A DNA stretch of 7,777 bases from JBOFCS01 sp051646185 (GCA_051646185.1 JBOFCS010000222.1:1-7777); one strand, 5' to 3'. Shown: positions 1-6,545, numbered from the stretch's first letter. A program made the numbers and translations. The notes: generated by a model from the sequence alone, not told the origin.

Positions 1-708
1 AGAGATCCCATCCATCGCAGTTACCACCATAATCAGATGACATTCTCTTTGCTATACGCATGGAGCGAAAATTTTGTGTTACCCATCAGCCATGATGAGG
101 TGGTCCACGCAAAGGGCACTTTATGGACCAGAATGCCAGGCAATCAATATAATAAAGCCGCTGGACTGCGTGCGCTACTGGCGTATATGTGGGCACACCC
201 AGGGAAAAAATTACTTTTTATGGGACAAGAATTTGGCCAACATGCCGAATGGTCAGAAGAACACGGGCTAGATTGGCCTCAGCTTCATAATGACTTTTTT
301 TCTCAAGGTATCCAACTGCTCATACAAGATTTAAATCGTATATATAAGTCTGCCCCAGCGCTTTGGGCTTTAGATTTCACTCCAGGTGGTTACTCGTGGA
401 TTGATGCCGATGACAGCAAGAATAATGTATTAAGTTTCCTGCGTTATGGAGATGAAGGCTCGATCATCGCCTGTGTCTTTAATTTTTCTGGATCTACTTA
501 TAGCAATTACCAACTTGGCTTACCCCACAAAGGACATTGGACAGAAATTCTTAATACCAATGCAACTAGCTATGGTGGCAGCGGGCAGGGGAACCAAGGA
601 AAGGTTCTGGCAACTGAAACACCCTGGCACGATCGACCGGCTTCAGCTCAATTATTACTACCAACCAATGCCGCGATCTGGCTAGCCTGGAACGGGCACA
701 TCGGGTAG
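1..708 (+). CDS. glgB: 1,4-alpha-glucan branching enzyme GlgB, C-terminal part (5' truncated by window edge)
   Basis: GlgB transfers alpha-1,4-glucan segments to alpha-1,6 branch points during cytoplasmic glycogen synthesis. The frame is open from base 1, so the start lies outside the window and 235 residues are visible. The fragment starts with RDPIHRSYHHNQ, runs into the GH13 region IV motif LPISHDEVVH, and continues with LRALLAYMWAHPGKKLLFMGQEFGQ, all highly characteristic of GlgB. The Asp of HDE (bases 94-96) corresponds to the third catalytic acid (transition-state stabiliser; D526 in E. coli GlgB). The nucleophile and acid/base residues lie upstream of the window. The last ~95 residues form the C-terminal beta-domain, ending with WHDRPASAQLLLP. 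A small oddity is HAKG where most GlgB proteins have HGKG. In Corynebacteriales glgB usually follows glgE, which is not visible here. Identification is secure. Confidence 0.97.
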   Translation, partial: RDPIHRSYHHNQMTFSLLYAWSENFVLPISHDEVVHAKGTLWTRMPGNQYNKAAGLRALLAYMWAHPGKKLLFMGQEFGQHAEWSEEHGLDWPQLHNDFFSQGIQLLIQDLNRIYKSAPALWALDFTPGGYSWIDADDSKNNVLSFLRYGDEGSIIACVFNFSGSTYSNYQLGLPHKGHWTEILNTNATSYGGSGQGNQGKVLATETPWHDRPASAQLLLPTNAAIWLAWNGHIG

Positions 709-736
709 TTGTTGACCGCTAAGCAGCGAAATCTTC

Positions 737-781
737 TGTTGTCATCATTCCTACGTATGCACTTCAGGTATGATGATAATG
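737..781. promoter_or_regulatory. 16-bp imperfect inverted repeat between glgB and the lipoprotein gene (terminator or operator)
   Basis: Bases 742-752 (TCATCATTCCT) and 766-776 (AGGTATGATGA) are inverted repeats matching at 10 of 11 positions around a 13-nt loop. As RNA the stem can be extended outward to 737-752/766-781 with two A-U pairs and three G-U pairs. It begins 28 nt after the glgB stop. The downstream sequence (CTTTGTGTATATT) is only loosely T-rich, so it is not a classic intrinsic terminator. It could end glgB transcription weakly, or be a dimeric regulator site for the gene starting at 817. The right arm overlaps the AT-rich TATGATGATAAT, which resembles overlapping -10 elements. 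The repeat is seen directly; the role is inference. Confidence 0.4.
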
Positions 782-800
782 CTTTGTGTATATTGGGTTA

Positions 801-808
801 GGGGAAGG
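801..808 (+). promoter_or_regulatory. Ribosome binding site deciding a GTG start
   Basis: GGGGAAGG ends 8 nt before the GTG at 817. It is the only purine-rich element near the start, and it places the start just before a basic n-region and lipoprotein signal peptide, which supports GTG 817. Confidence 0.6.
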
Positions 809-816
809 TCAGATTC

Positions 817-2313
817 GTGTTGCTTGGTAAAAAATTGGGGCATGTTAAAAAAAATTTCCCTCAGCAAAGTTCCACATTAAAAAAATTTGCGGCCGTGACC
901 GCCTCAACTATACTGCTTGCCAGCTGCACCAATTACATCCAAGGCACCCCCGTTTCGGTCTATTCCGACCCCTTCTCCGTTGCTGGAATGAAAGCAAATA
1001 ACGGCCCAAATGGTCCCCGGCAAGGCGTTCCCAATGCCTATCGTGCAGTGGAAAACAGCGATGGTGGACAGGTCGATACTATCGCAGTTAATGCTTTAGC
1101 CGATATCGAAAAGTATTGGGAAACAGAATTTCCACTAATCTTCGGCCAAGAATTTGAACCAGTTACCGCCGTCACGTCCTGGGACTCCAACGCCTCAGAA
1201 CGTAGATCACCGATATTTTGCGGAGATTCCACTTACCGCGAATTAAATGCTGCATTCTGTGAAACTGATCGAACTATCGGCTGGGACCGCGGCGGCCTAC
1301 TACCATCAATGACAAATGCTTTTGGAACCATGTCCGTGGTCTCTGTTCTCGCCCATGAATATGGGCATGCAGTTCAGCAAGCAGCAGGCACCGTCGATCA
1401 ATCAACCCCGACTATAGTTTCCGAACAACAGGCAGACTGCTTTTCCGGTGGATTCATGCGAAAAGTTGCCGAAGGCAAAGCAGAACATTTTCAGCTCAAT
1501 ACCGGCGAGGGGTTAAATTCTGTTCTTGCAGCAACTGTCGCGCTCCGCGACCCTGTGCCAGAAACCGAAGAGGAGGCTAATGACGAGTCGGCTCACGGTT
1601 CTGCCTTTGAACGTGTAACAGCATTCCAGATTGGTTTCATCGACGGACCTGCCTCTTGCGCAAAAATTGACATGGCTGAACTTGAAAGTCGACGTGGTGA
1701 TTTACCCATTGCAGCAGTGGACAGCGGCGAACTTGAAATAACTCAAGAATCAGTACAAGATATTTTTGACTCACTCAATATCGTCTTCCAATTAAAACCT
1801 GCACCACGCATTTCCTTTACCGGAATAAATACGAACTGCACAACCCCTGACCTCAAACCCACTGCGCCGGTGTCATACTGCCCATCGAATGACACCATCG
1901 GAGTTGACCTGGCGGCACTCGAAGAACGCGGCACTGCTGACGCCGAAGAACTACTACTACCTACACAACTCAAAGGTGATTACAACGCTTATGTGCTAGT
2001 TGCCTCACGCTATGCATTGGCCGTCCAGAACCGGCAAAATCTTGATCTCACTAACTCCACAACTACCTTACGAACTGCCTGTCTGGCTGGGGTTTACACT
2101 AAAGCTGCCGCAGAAACCATCAGTGATGGTGACCAGCTTTTTGTCGGTTTATCTGCCGGTGATATCGACGAGGCAGTTTCGGGATTGCTCACAGACGGAC
2201 TAACCGCATCTGACCTACGCGGTTCAACCGTACCAAGCGGATTTTCTCGGGTAGATGCATTCCGCGCCGGGCTAATGAACGGACAATCTTCTTGCTCAAA
2301 CCGCTACCCTTAA
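817..2313 (+). CDS. Lipoprotein neutral zinc metallopeptidase with duplicated, degenerate second domain
   Basis: The 498-aa product is probably a membrane-anchored extracytoplasmic protease; its substrate is unknown. Residues 1-37 form a lipoprotein signal: a Lys-rich n-region, a short hydrophobic stretch and the lipobox LLASC, with C37 as the lipidated cysteine. The first domain (about 90-285) has HEYGH at 180-184 (H180/H184 zinc ligands, E181 catalytic) and EQQADC at 203-208, the downstream acidic motif expected in the YpfJ-like putative neutral zinc metallopeptidase family (Pfam Zn_peptidase). The second domain (about 305-498) repeats the first: FCETDRTIGWD (147-157) matches YCPSNDTIGVD (354-364), and FERVTAFQIGFIDGPASC (264-281) matches FSRVDAFRAGLMNGQSSC (476-493). 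In it AHEYGHAV has become ASRYALAV (396-403), so zinc binding should be lost. Four cysteines recur at equivalent places (135, 148, 208, 281 and 341, 355, 422, 493), suggesting two disulfides per domain. The family call is fairly firm; the precise role is not known. Confidence 0.85.
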   Translation: MLLGKKLGHVKKNFPQQSSTLKKFAAVTASTILLASCTNYIQGTPVSVYSDPFSVAGMKANNGPNGPRQGVPNAYRAVENSDGGQVDTIAVNALADIEKYWETEFPLIFGQEFEPVTAVTSWDSNASERRSPIFCGDSTYRELNAAFCETDRTIGWDRGGLLPSMTNAFGTMSVVSVLAHEYGHAVQQAAGTVDQSTPTIVSEQQADCFSGGFMRKVAEGKAEHFQLNTGEGLNSVLAATVALRDPVPETEEEANDESAHGSAFERVTAFQIGFIDGPASCAKIDMAELESRRGDLPIAAVDSGELEITQESVQDIFDSLNIVFQLKPAPRISFTGINTNCTTPDLKPTAPVSYCPSNDTIGVDLAALEERGTADAEELLLPTQLKGDYNAYVLVASRYALAVQNRQNLDLTNSTTTLRTACLAGVYTKAAAETISDGDQLFVGLSAGDIDEAVSGLLTDGLTASDLRGSTVPSGFSRVDAFRAGLMNGQSSCSNRYP

Positions 2314-2319
2314 CCCCCA

Positions 2320-2335
2320 CAGTTGCCGGTAACTG
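2320..2335. terminator. Small hairpin between convergent genes
   Basis: CAGTTGCCGGTAACTG forms a 5-bp perfect stem (CAGTT/AACTG) plus a possible G-U pair, in the 24-bp gap between the peptidase stop (2313) and the oppositely oriented thioredoxin-TPR stop (2338). Its position suits a bidirectional terminator, but neither strand has a T tract and the stem is short, so the call is weak. Confidence 0.3.
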
Positions 2336-2337
2336 CC

Positions 2338-3279
2338 CTAATACAGAGCGCTTGCCAATGTACGGCGAGCTGCACTAACAACAGGATCAGCCGGGTCGAA
2401 AAGTTCGAAAAGCTCCAACAGCCGCGTACGCACTTTGGTTCTGTCGTCACCAGAAGTGCGTCTTACTAGCGCAATCAATCGCCTAAAAGCCAGATCAGGC
2501 TGCTGTGAGAGTAATTCAACATCAGCAGCATTACATTGCAGCTCAATATTTTCTGGATCTGCATCAGCAATCGCTACTGCGTCCTGGGCTACGTTACTGG
2601 CACGAGCAATAAAGTTGACCTGCCGAAGCGCACTAAGTGCCTCGCTATTGCCCGGTTCACTATCGAGAATCTGCTGATAAGCCTCTTTCGCCGCATCAAA
2701 GTCACCCGCATCCAGTGCTTCTTCCGCAGCAGTAAAACGTAGATCTTCTGGAACTTCCGTCGGGCTAGAGTCAGCGCCGACCAACCCGGAAAGTTTCCCT
2801 TCTGTTGCCTGTAAGAGAGAAGCAATCCACTTCGCTAAGGTCTCTTTCGGCTGTAGACCTTGAAAATCGGCAATAGGTTGGCCAGCGGCTAACGCTACCA
2901 CTGTAGGCACCGCTTGGACACCGAATGCCTGAGCAATTCGTGGGTACACATCAACATCTACTCTGGCAAAAACCCAGTCTTCAGTACTTTGGTAGGCAAG
3001 CTGTTCAAGTGTTGCCGCCAACTGCAAGCAAGCATCACTACGCATGGACAGCAGTGCAACAATCACTGGCACTTGACTTGACTTAGTAAGAACCTCAGTC
3101 TCAAAACTCGCCTCGGTAACATCAACAACCCGGTTGGCACCACCAGCTAAGTCATTCTCTGCATTGGAATGCTCAGGAGCAGCCGGTCGATCTTTAAGAC
3201 TAGAAAGGTCAACCGCTCCAGACATGGCGGCAGCCACCCTAGGCGGAATTGATGTAGGACGAGAACCTGGTCGAGTCAC
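2338..3279 (-). CDS. Thioredoxin-like / tetratricopeptide co-chaperone (CnoX/YbbN-like)
   Basis: A 313-aa cytoplasmic protein with a thioredoxin-fold domain (about 50-160) followed by a TPR region (about 180-313), the architecture of CnoX/YbbN and the Mycobacterium Rv1324 type. The thioredoxin part shows FARVDVD, then FGVQAVPTVVAL with the conserved cis-Pro at P125. The usual WCxxC active site is replaced by SMRSDAC (S81..C84), so only one cysteine remains and ordinary dithiol oxidoreductase activity is unlikely. A holdase/co-chaperone role is the inference. The TPR part contains AGDFDAAKEAYQQILDSEPG and a second helical pair near DPENIELQCNAADVELL. GTG 3279 lies 12 nt after the stop of the DUF3817 gene, and the upstream GAAAG is a weak Shine-Dalgarno, so translation may be coupled. 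ATG at residue 19 (MSGAVDLSSLK) is an alternative start. Third gene of the thiolase-DUF3817 operon. Confidence 0.88.
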   Translation of the reverse strand: MTRPGSRPTSIPPRVAAAMSGAVDLSSLKDRPAAPEHSNAENDLAGGANRVVDVTEASFETEVLTKSSQVPVIVALLSMRSDACLQLAATLEQLAYQSTEDWVFARVDVDVYPRIAQAFGVQAVPTVVALAAGQPIADFQGLQPKETLAKWIASLLQATEGKLSGLVGADSSPTEVPEDLRFTAAEEALDAGDFDAAKEAYQQILDSEPGNSEALSALRQVNFIARASNVAQDAVAIADADPENIELQCNAADVELLSQQPDLAFRRLIALVRRTSGDDRTKVRTRLLELFELFDPADPVVSAARRTLASALY

Positions 3280-3291
3280 AGCATTAGTCTT

Positions 3292-3675
3292 TCATGTTCT
3301 TGAATGCGTACTTGGGGCAGTTGGGGCAGATAGCTCAGCAAGTTGTCCATTCCGCACCGCCCAGACTTCAAAAAGCACCGTAAATAATGGTGGCAAACTA
3401 GATAACAGCCCTAAGATGGTGGTACGAACGCTCCACTTAAGAGCAATAGCAGTAATGACGGTTATCACAAGGAACACCACAAAAACAAAACCGTGAAACA
3501 TACCAAAAATTTTGACACCAATCTCGTGTGGGTAAATGTCAAGTTCTTTGTTAATCTCGCCAGTGAAGTACTTAAAATACATCCCGATGAGTAAGCCCGT
3601 CCAACTTATCGCCTCAAGCACCGCAACAAAACGGAAACGTTTGGCATGGGTAGTCAGATCAAAAAAACTAGTCAT
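3292..3675 (-). CDS. DUF3817 family integral membrane protein
   Basis: A 127-aa protein with three predicted membrane helices at about residues 14-37, 55-79 and 84-107. The sequence RFRFVAVLEAISWTGLLIG, a short charged loop with YPHEIG, then FGMFHGFVFVVFL matches the DUF3817 (Pfam) family, whose biochemical role is unknown. H50 and H61 lie in the conserved loop/helix region. I chose ATG 3675 because the family starts shortly before the first helix. A TTG at 3714 would add 13 residues that cross a strong inverted repeat, and no Shine-Dalgarno supports either start. It sits 70 bp after the thiolase stop and 12 bp before the thioredoxin-TPR gene, so it is probably co-transcribed with the latter. 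The C-terminal tail (after ~110) is polar and Pro/Ser/Thr-rich. Confidence 0.85.
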   Translation of the reverse strand: MTSFFDLTTHAKRFRFVAVLEAISWTGLLIGMYFKYFTGEINKELDIYPHEIGVKIFGMFHGFVFVVFLVITVITAIALKWSVRTTILGLLSSLPPLFTVLFEVWAVRNGQLAELSAPTAPSTHSRT

Positions 3676-3694
3676 AACACCATTGTGCCGCAAG

Positions 3695-3723
3695 CTCAAC
3701 CACCACAACAACAAATGGTTGAG
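3695..3723. promoter_or_regulatory. Perfect 8-bp inverted repeat upstream of DUF3817 gene
   Basis: CTCAACCA (3695-3702) and TGGTTGAG (3716-3723) are perfect inverted repeats separated by 13 nt, in the 70-bp gap between the thiolase stop and the DUF3817 start on the - strand. No T tract follows on the - strand, so it is more likely an operator, or an RNA stem controlling read-through from the thiolase gene, than a standard terminator. The DUF3817 start codon lies 19 nt beyond the stem. Confidence 0.4.
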
Positions 3724-3745
3724 GCCCTTCGATACACCAAGACCC

Positions 3746-4936
3746 CTAGACTTTTTTAGGGACAGTTAGCACCAAAGCATCACCCTGACCGCCTGCGCCA
3801 CACAGCGCTGCCGCTCCAGTTCCGCCACCACGTCGGGCAAGCTCTAAAGCTAGGTGCAGCGTTATTCGAGCCCCTGACATACCAATCGGATGTCCGATGG
3901 CTATCGCACCACCATTAACGTTAACCCGAGCGTGGTCGATGCCCAGTTCTTTCACCGAGGCCAAACCAACCGCAGCAAAAGCTTCGTTGATTTCCACAAG
4001 ATCAAGATCTTGAGGATAGACACCTAACTTTGAGCACGCCTTAGCTATCGCCTTAGCTGGCTGCGACTGCAAGGTGGAGTCTGGTCCAGCAACAACACCA
4101 TGTGCGCTGATTTCAGCCAACCAGGGGATTCCTAATTCTTCAGCTTTCGCTTTACTCATCACCACTACCGCAGCTGCACCATCGGAAATCTGGGAGGCCG
4201 AGCCCGCGGTTATCGTTCCATCCTTACGGAAAGCCGGGCGCAATCCTGCAAGAGATTCGCCGGTGGTGTCTGCACGAATGCCCTCATCCTGACTAAATAG
4301 GATGGGGTCACCTTTACGGTTAGGGATATGCACTGGCACAACTTCATCAGCGAATTTTCCGTCGGCCCACGCTCGAGCTGCTTTTTGATGAGAGGCAGCA
4401 GCAAATTCATCTTGCTCTTCACGAGTAAACCTGTCGATATCGTTACGTTGTTCGGTAAGAGCACCCATAGGCTGATCGGTAAAAACATCGTATAAACCGT
4501 CATAGGCTAGATGATCACGAACAACAACGTCACCGTACTTGTACCCGTCCCGAGCCTTCTCAAGCAAATGCGGCGCTAACGTCATCGACTCTTGCCCACC
4601 AGCAACCACTACTTCATACTCCCCTGCTCGGATTAACTGATCAGCAAGGGCAATCGCATTAATGCCAGATAAGCACATCTTATTAATCGTTAATGCCGGT
4701 ACATTCCAAGGGATTCCACCTGCAATAGCGGCCTGACGCGCTGGCATCTGACCGGCACCGGCGGTAAGAACCTGCCCCATGATGACGTAGTCAACCAATT
4801 CTGGCTTGACGCCTGCTTTTTCTAGTGCCGACTTGATGGCGATACCACCGAGATCAGAGCCACTAAAGCCTTTCAACGAGCCGAGCAGGCGGCCAACCGG
4901 AGTGCGGGCACCGGCAACAATCACAGAAGTGGTCAC
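3746..4936 (-). CDS. Acetyl-CoA C-acetyltransferase (thiolase II family)
   Basis: A 396-aa thiolase of full family length. The enzyme condenses two acetyl-CoA to acetoacetyl-CoA or cleaves 3-ketoacyl-CoA in the cytoplasm, as a tetramer in this family. The N-terminus VIVAGARTPVGRLLGSLKG is typical. The nucleophile is C88 in NKMCLSGINAI. NEAFAAVGLA, GHPIGMSGAR (H349) and LCGAGGQGDA (C379, the acid/base cysteine) complete the active site, so it looks catalytically intact. By synteny it corresponds to FadA4 (Rv1323) of Mycobacterium, which is also divergent from the methylmalonyl-CoA epimerase gene. GTG 4936 is the start, with a strong Shine-Dalgarno just upstream. Substrate chain length cannot be read from the sequence, although resemblance to acetyl-CoA acetyltransferases is strong. 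First gene of the - strand cluster running to 2338. Confidence 0.95.
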   Translation of the reverse strand: MTTSVIVAGARTPVGRLLGSLKGFSGSDLGGIAIKSALEKAGVKPELVDYVIMGQVLTAGAGQMPARQAAIAGGIPWNVPALTINKMCLSGINAIALADQLIRAGEYEVVVAGGQESMTLAPHLLEKARDGYKYGDVVVRDHLAYDGLYDVFTDQPMGALTEQRNDIDRFTREEQDEFAAASHQKAARAWADGKFADEVVPVHIPNRKGDPILFSQDEGIRADTTGESLAGLRPAFRKDGTITAGSASQISDGAAAVVVMSKAKAEELGIPWLAEISAHGVVAGPDSTLQSQPAKAIAKACSKLGVYPQDLDLVEINEAFAAVGLASVKELGIDHARVNVNGGAIAIGHPIGMSGARITLHLALELARRGGGTGAAALCGAGGQGDALVLTVPKKV

Positions 4937-4940
4937 AATT

Positions 4941-4946
4941 TCCTCC
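4941..4946 (-). promoter_or_regulatory. Strong Shine-Dalgarno of the thiolase gene
   Basis: On the - strand GGAGGAAATT directly precedes GTG 4936 (GGAGG with 5-nt spacing). It fixes the non-ATG start and contrasts with most neighbours, which lack a Shine-Dalgarno. Confidence 0.8.
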
Positions 4947-5030
4947 AGCTAAACGGGATGGCGTCTTTCACCTATGCAGCCAAGTCAGTAGTAAAACGGA
5001 CACGGCTCACCAGTGCCTCAACGGTACCGC

Positions 5031-5036
5031 TACGGT
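5031..5036 (+). promoter_or_regulatory. Candidate -10 element for a leaderless epimerase mRNA
   Basis: TACGGT fits the actinobacterial TANNNT -10 pattern and is 7 nt before ATG 5044, which would make A5044 the first transcribed base. The only Shine-Dalgarno-like sequence, GAGG at 5038-5041, is 2 nt from the ATG and too close to work. No clear -35 is seen. Five ACGG copies on the + strand (4953, 4996, 5002, 5021, 5032), including an 11-bp-spaced ACGGT pair and the palindrome CGGTACCG (5022-5029), also lie in this divergent region and may be regulator contacts. Confidence 0.35.
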
Positions 5037-5043
5037 CGAGGTT

Positions 5044-5523
5044 ATGACTTCTTTGACCCCACCTTCAGATACCGCACTCGCTAGCGGCCTTGTTACTCAT
5101 ATCGACCACGTTGGCATCGCCGTACCTGATCTAGACACAGCAATTGCCTGGTATAGCAGCAACCTCGGGATGGTTTCGGCGCATATCGAAGTTAATGAAG
5201 AACAAGGAGTGCGTGAAGCAATGCTCACCACAGCCGGGGCACCTGAAGGTGGTGCAGTGCTACAACTACTAGCTCCACTTAACTCGGAATCAACTATCGC
5301 AAAGTTCATCGACCGTAGCGGTCCTGGGTTACAACAACTCGCTTACCGAGTAACCGACATTGATGCCATCACAACGCACTTACAGAGCAAAGGTGTGCGC
5401 TTACTCTATCCGCAGGCCAAAACTGGTACCGCAGCCTCACGAATCAACTTCATTCACCCCAAAGATGCAGGCGGCGTGCTCATCGAACTTGTGGAACCAG
5501 CAAAGAGCTCTCCGGCAAACTAG
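5044..5523 (+). CDS. Methylmalonyl-CoA epimerase-like VOC-fold protein
   Basis: A 159-aa protein of the glyoxalase/VOC superfamily with two paired beta-alpha-beta modules (about 17-80 and 93-152). It should interconvert (2R)- and (2S)-methylmalonyl-CoA in propionyl-CoA metabolism. Family signatures are IDHVGIAVPDLDTAIAWY, NEEQGVREAML, LQLLAPLN, and RINFIHPKDAGGVLIELVEP. Metal ligands expected from characterised epimerases are visible as H22, Q74 and E148. The remaining ligand, normally His in a G-[LV]-H-H motif, is replaced: the sequence reads GPGLQQLAYRV (Q97, Q98). I believe this QQ form also occurs in other actinobacterial homologues but cannot verify it here. It is divergent from the thiolase, as Rv1322A is from fadA4. 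The first ~15 residues are a non-conserved extension, and no better internal start is available. The mutase itself is not in this window. Confidence 0.88.
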   Translation: MTSLTPPSDTALASGLVTHIDHVGIAVPDLDTAIAWYSSNLGMVSAHIEVNEEQGVREAMLTTAGAPEGGAVLQLLAPLNSESTIAKFIDRSGPGLQQLAYRVTDIDAITTHLQSKGVRLLYPQAKTGTAASRINFIHPKDAGGVLIELVEPAKSSPAN

Positions 5524-5547
5524 TAGCAGCCGCTACCTCACACTAGT

Positions 5548-5564
5548 TATGATACGAGTAAATT
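5548..5564 (+). promoter_or_regulatory. Candidate -10 elements of the DivIVA-like gene
   Basis: Two options lie in the 47-bp gap after the epimerase stop. TATGAT (5548-5553) would give a leader of about 10 nt. TAAATT (5559-5564) is 6 nt before ATG 5571 and would make the mRNA leaderless. No Shine-Dalgarno at a workable distance is present, which favours the second, or read-through from the epimerase gene. No -35 is recognisable. Confidence 0.4.
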
Positions 5565-5570
5565 ATAGGC

Positions 5571-6545
5571 ATGGCCAGCGAGAACGAACACTCTTCAGCA
5601 CTAGTCCCCTTTTCTATCGTCCGCCGTGGCGGCTATGACCGCGATGAAGTAGCCGAGTTTTTTCAACGCCTAGATGCCGAAATTCGGGTCATTTCCGCCG
5701 ACCGGGACGCTGCGGCAACACATGCGCAAGAACTCGCTGAACGCCTCGATGAGGCCAGAGACGAAATCGATGAGCTACGCCAGGATATCGATAAACTCTC
5801 TGTCCCGCCCACCACAGCTGAAGGCATGAGCGACCGTATCTCTCGTATGCTCAGACTCGCTTCGGATGAGGCATCGGAGATGCGAGCTCACGCTGAAGCC
5901 GAAGCTGCGGAGCTTATTTCAGTTGCTGAGCAAGATGCAGCTGAGCTACGCAATCAAGCCCAACAGGAACTCGATAATATTGTTCAACGCCGAGCTGCAA
6001 TGGAAGCTGAGCATAAAAACACTATGGCAGCGGCTCATGAAGAAGCCGCAAGGATACTCGCCACCGCCAAGGCCGAAAGAGATCAGCTTGACACCGAAGC
6101 CCACGGACAACGAGTGGCTGTTCAAGAAGACTTTGATATTGCAATGGCTGAACGCCGCTCACAAGCTATCGCCCTGATCGAAGAACAAGAGTCAACAAGT
6201 AAAGCTGAAGCAGCACAAAGGATTAGCGAGGCTACCTCAGCCGCACAACGAAGAATACAAGCTGCGACCGAGCAGTCCGCGCAACGAATTTCCGAAGCCA
6301 AGGACCTCACTGAAGAACTTCGAACTGTTCGCGCTCGAATACTCGAACAACTTATGGCAGTCCGCGGACAGCTTGATGAAACCCCGTCACTGTTAGCAGT
6401 TGCTCAGCGTGAACGTGAGCTACTGGATAGCGGAATTGATCCTTTCACCGGACAACTCGATCAACCACTTGCTGATACCGAAGAATTCGACGAGACCTTT
6501 ACCGCCACAGACAACACTGTTAACGAGTCACAAGTACAGGAGTAG
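5571..6545 (+). CDS. DivIVA-domain coiled-coil protein
   Basis: A 324-aa protein. Residues 13-31 carry a DivIVA-type N-terminal segment (PFSIVRRGGYDRDEVAEFF), followed by a long Ala/Glu/Arg-rich coiled coil from about 32 to 275, interrupted near 78-88 by a Pro-containing linker (SVPPTTAEG). The C-terminal ~45 residues are acidic and probably disordered. DivIVA-family proteins mark curved or polar membrane and scaffold growth machinery in actinobacteria; a role in cell shape or division is inferred from the domain only. It is not the main DivIVA/Wag31 as judged by context, since that gene normally lies near ftsZ/sepF. There are no membrane segments. Several in-register Ala-Glu-Ala repeats (e.g. 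MRAHAEAEAAELISVAEQ) give low-complexity composition. It follows the epimerase by 47 bp in the same direction and converges with the small Cys/His gene, with 8 bp between stops. Confidence 0.85.
   Translation: MASENEHSSALVPFSIVRRGGYDRDEVAEFFQRLDAEIRVISADRDAAATHAQELAERLDEARDEIDELRQDIDKLSVPPTTAEGMSDRISRMLRLASDEASEMRAHAEAEAAELISVAEQDAAELRNQAQQELDNIVQRRAAMEAEHKNTMAAAHEEAARILATAKAERDQLDTEAHGQRVAVQEDFDIAMAERRSQAIALIEEQESTSKAEAAQRISEATSAAQRRIQAATEQSAQRISEAKDLTEELRTVRARILEQLMAVRGQLDETPSLLAVAQRERELLDSGIDPFTGQLDQPLADTEEFDETFTATDNTVNESQVQE

Noticed and set aside
3134..3496. 120-codon open frame on the + strand across the DUF3817 and thioredoxin-TPR genes
   Set aside because: Antisense to two well-supported genes, with no family resemblance and no ribosome binding site.
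3676..3714. Thirteen-residue N-terminal extension of the DUF3817 protein from a TTG start
   Set aside because: It crosses the 8-bp inverted repeat, lacks a Shine-Dalgarno, and the family starts close to the first membrane helix.
3744..3761. CCCTA/TAGGG inverted repeat over the thiolase stop codon as a terminator
   Set aside because: Only a 5-bp stem with an 8-nt loop, and no T tract follows on the - strand.
4210..4503. 97-codon frame on the - strand within the thiolase gene
   Set aside because: Alternative-frame shadow of a gene with intact catalytic motifs; no recognisable protein features.
5518..5548. AACTAG...CTAGTT and GTAGC/GCTAC inverted repeats after the epimerase stop
   Set aside because: Short nested stems with unequal loops and no T tract; ACTAGT also occurs elsewhere in the window, so no specific function is supported.
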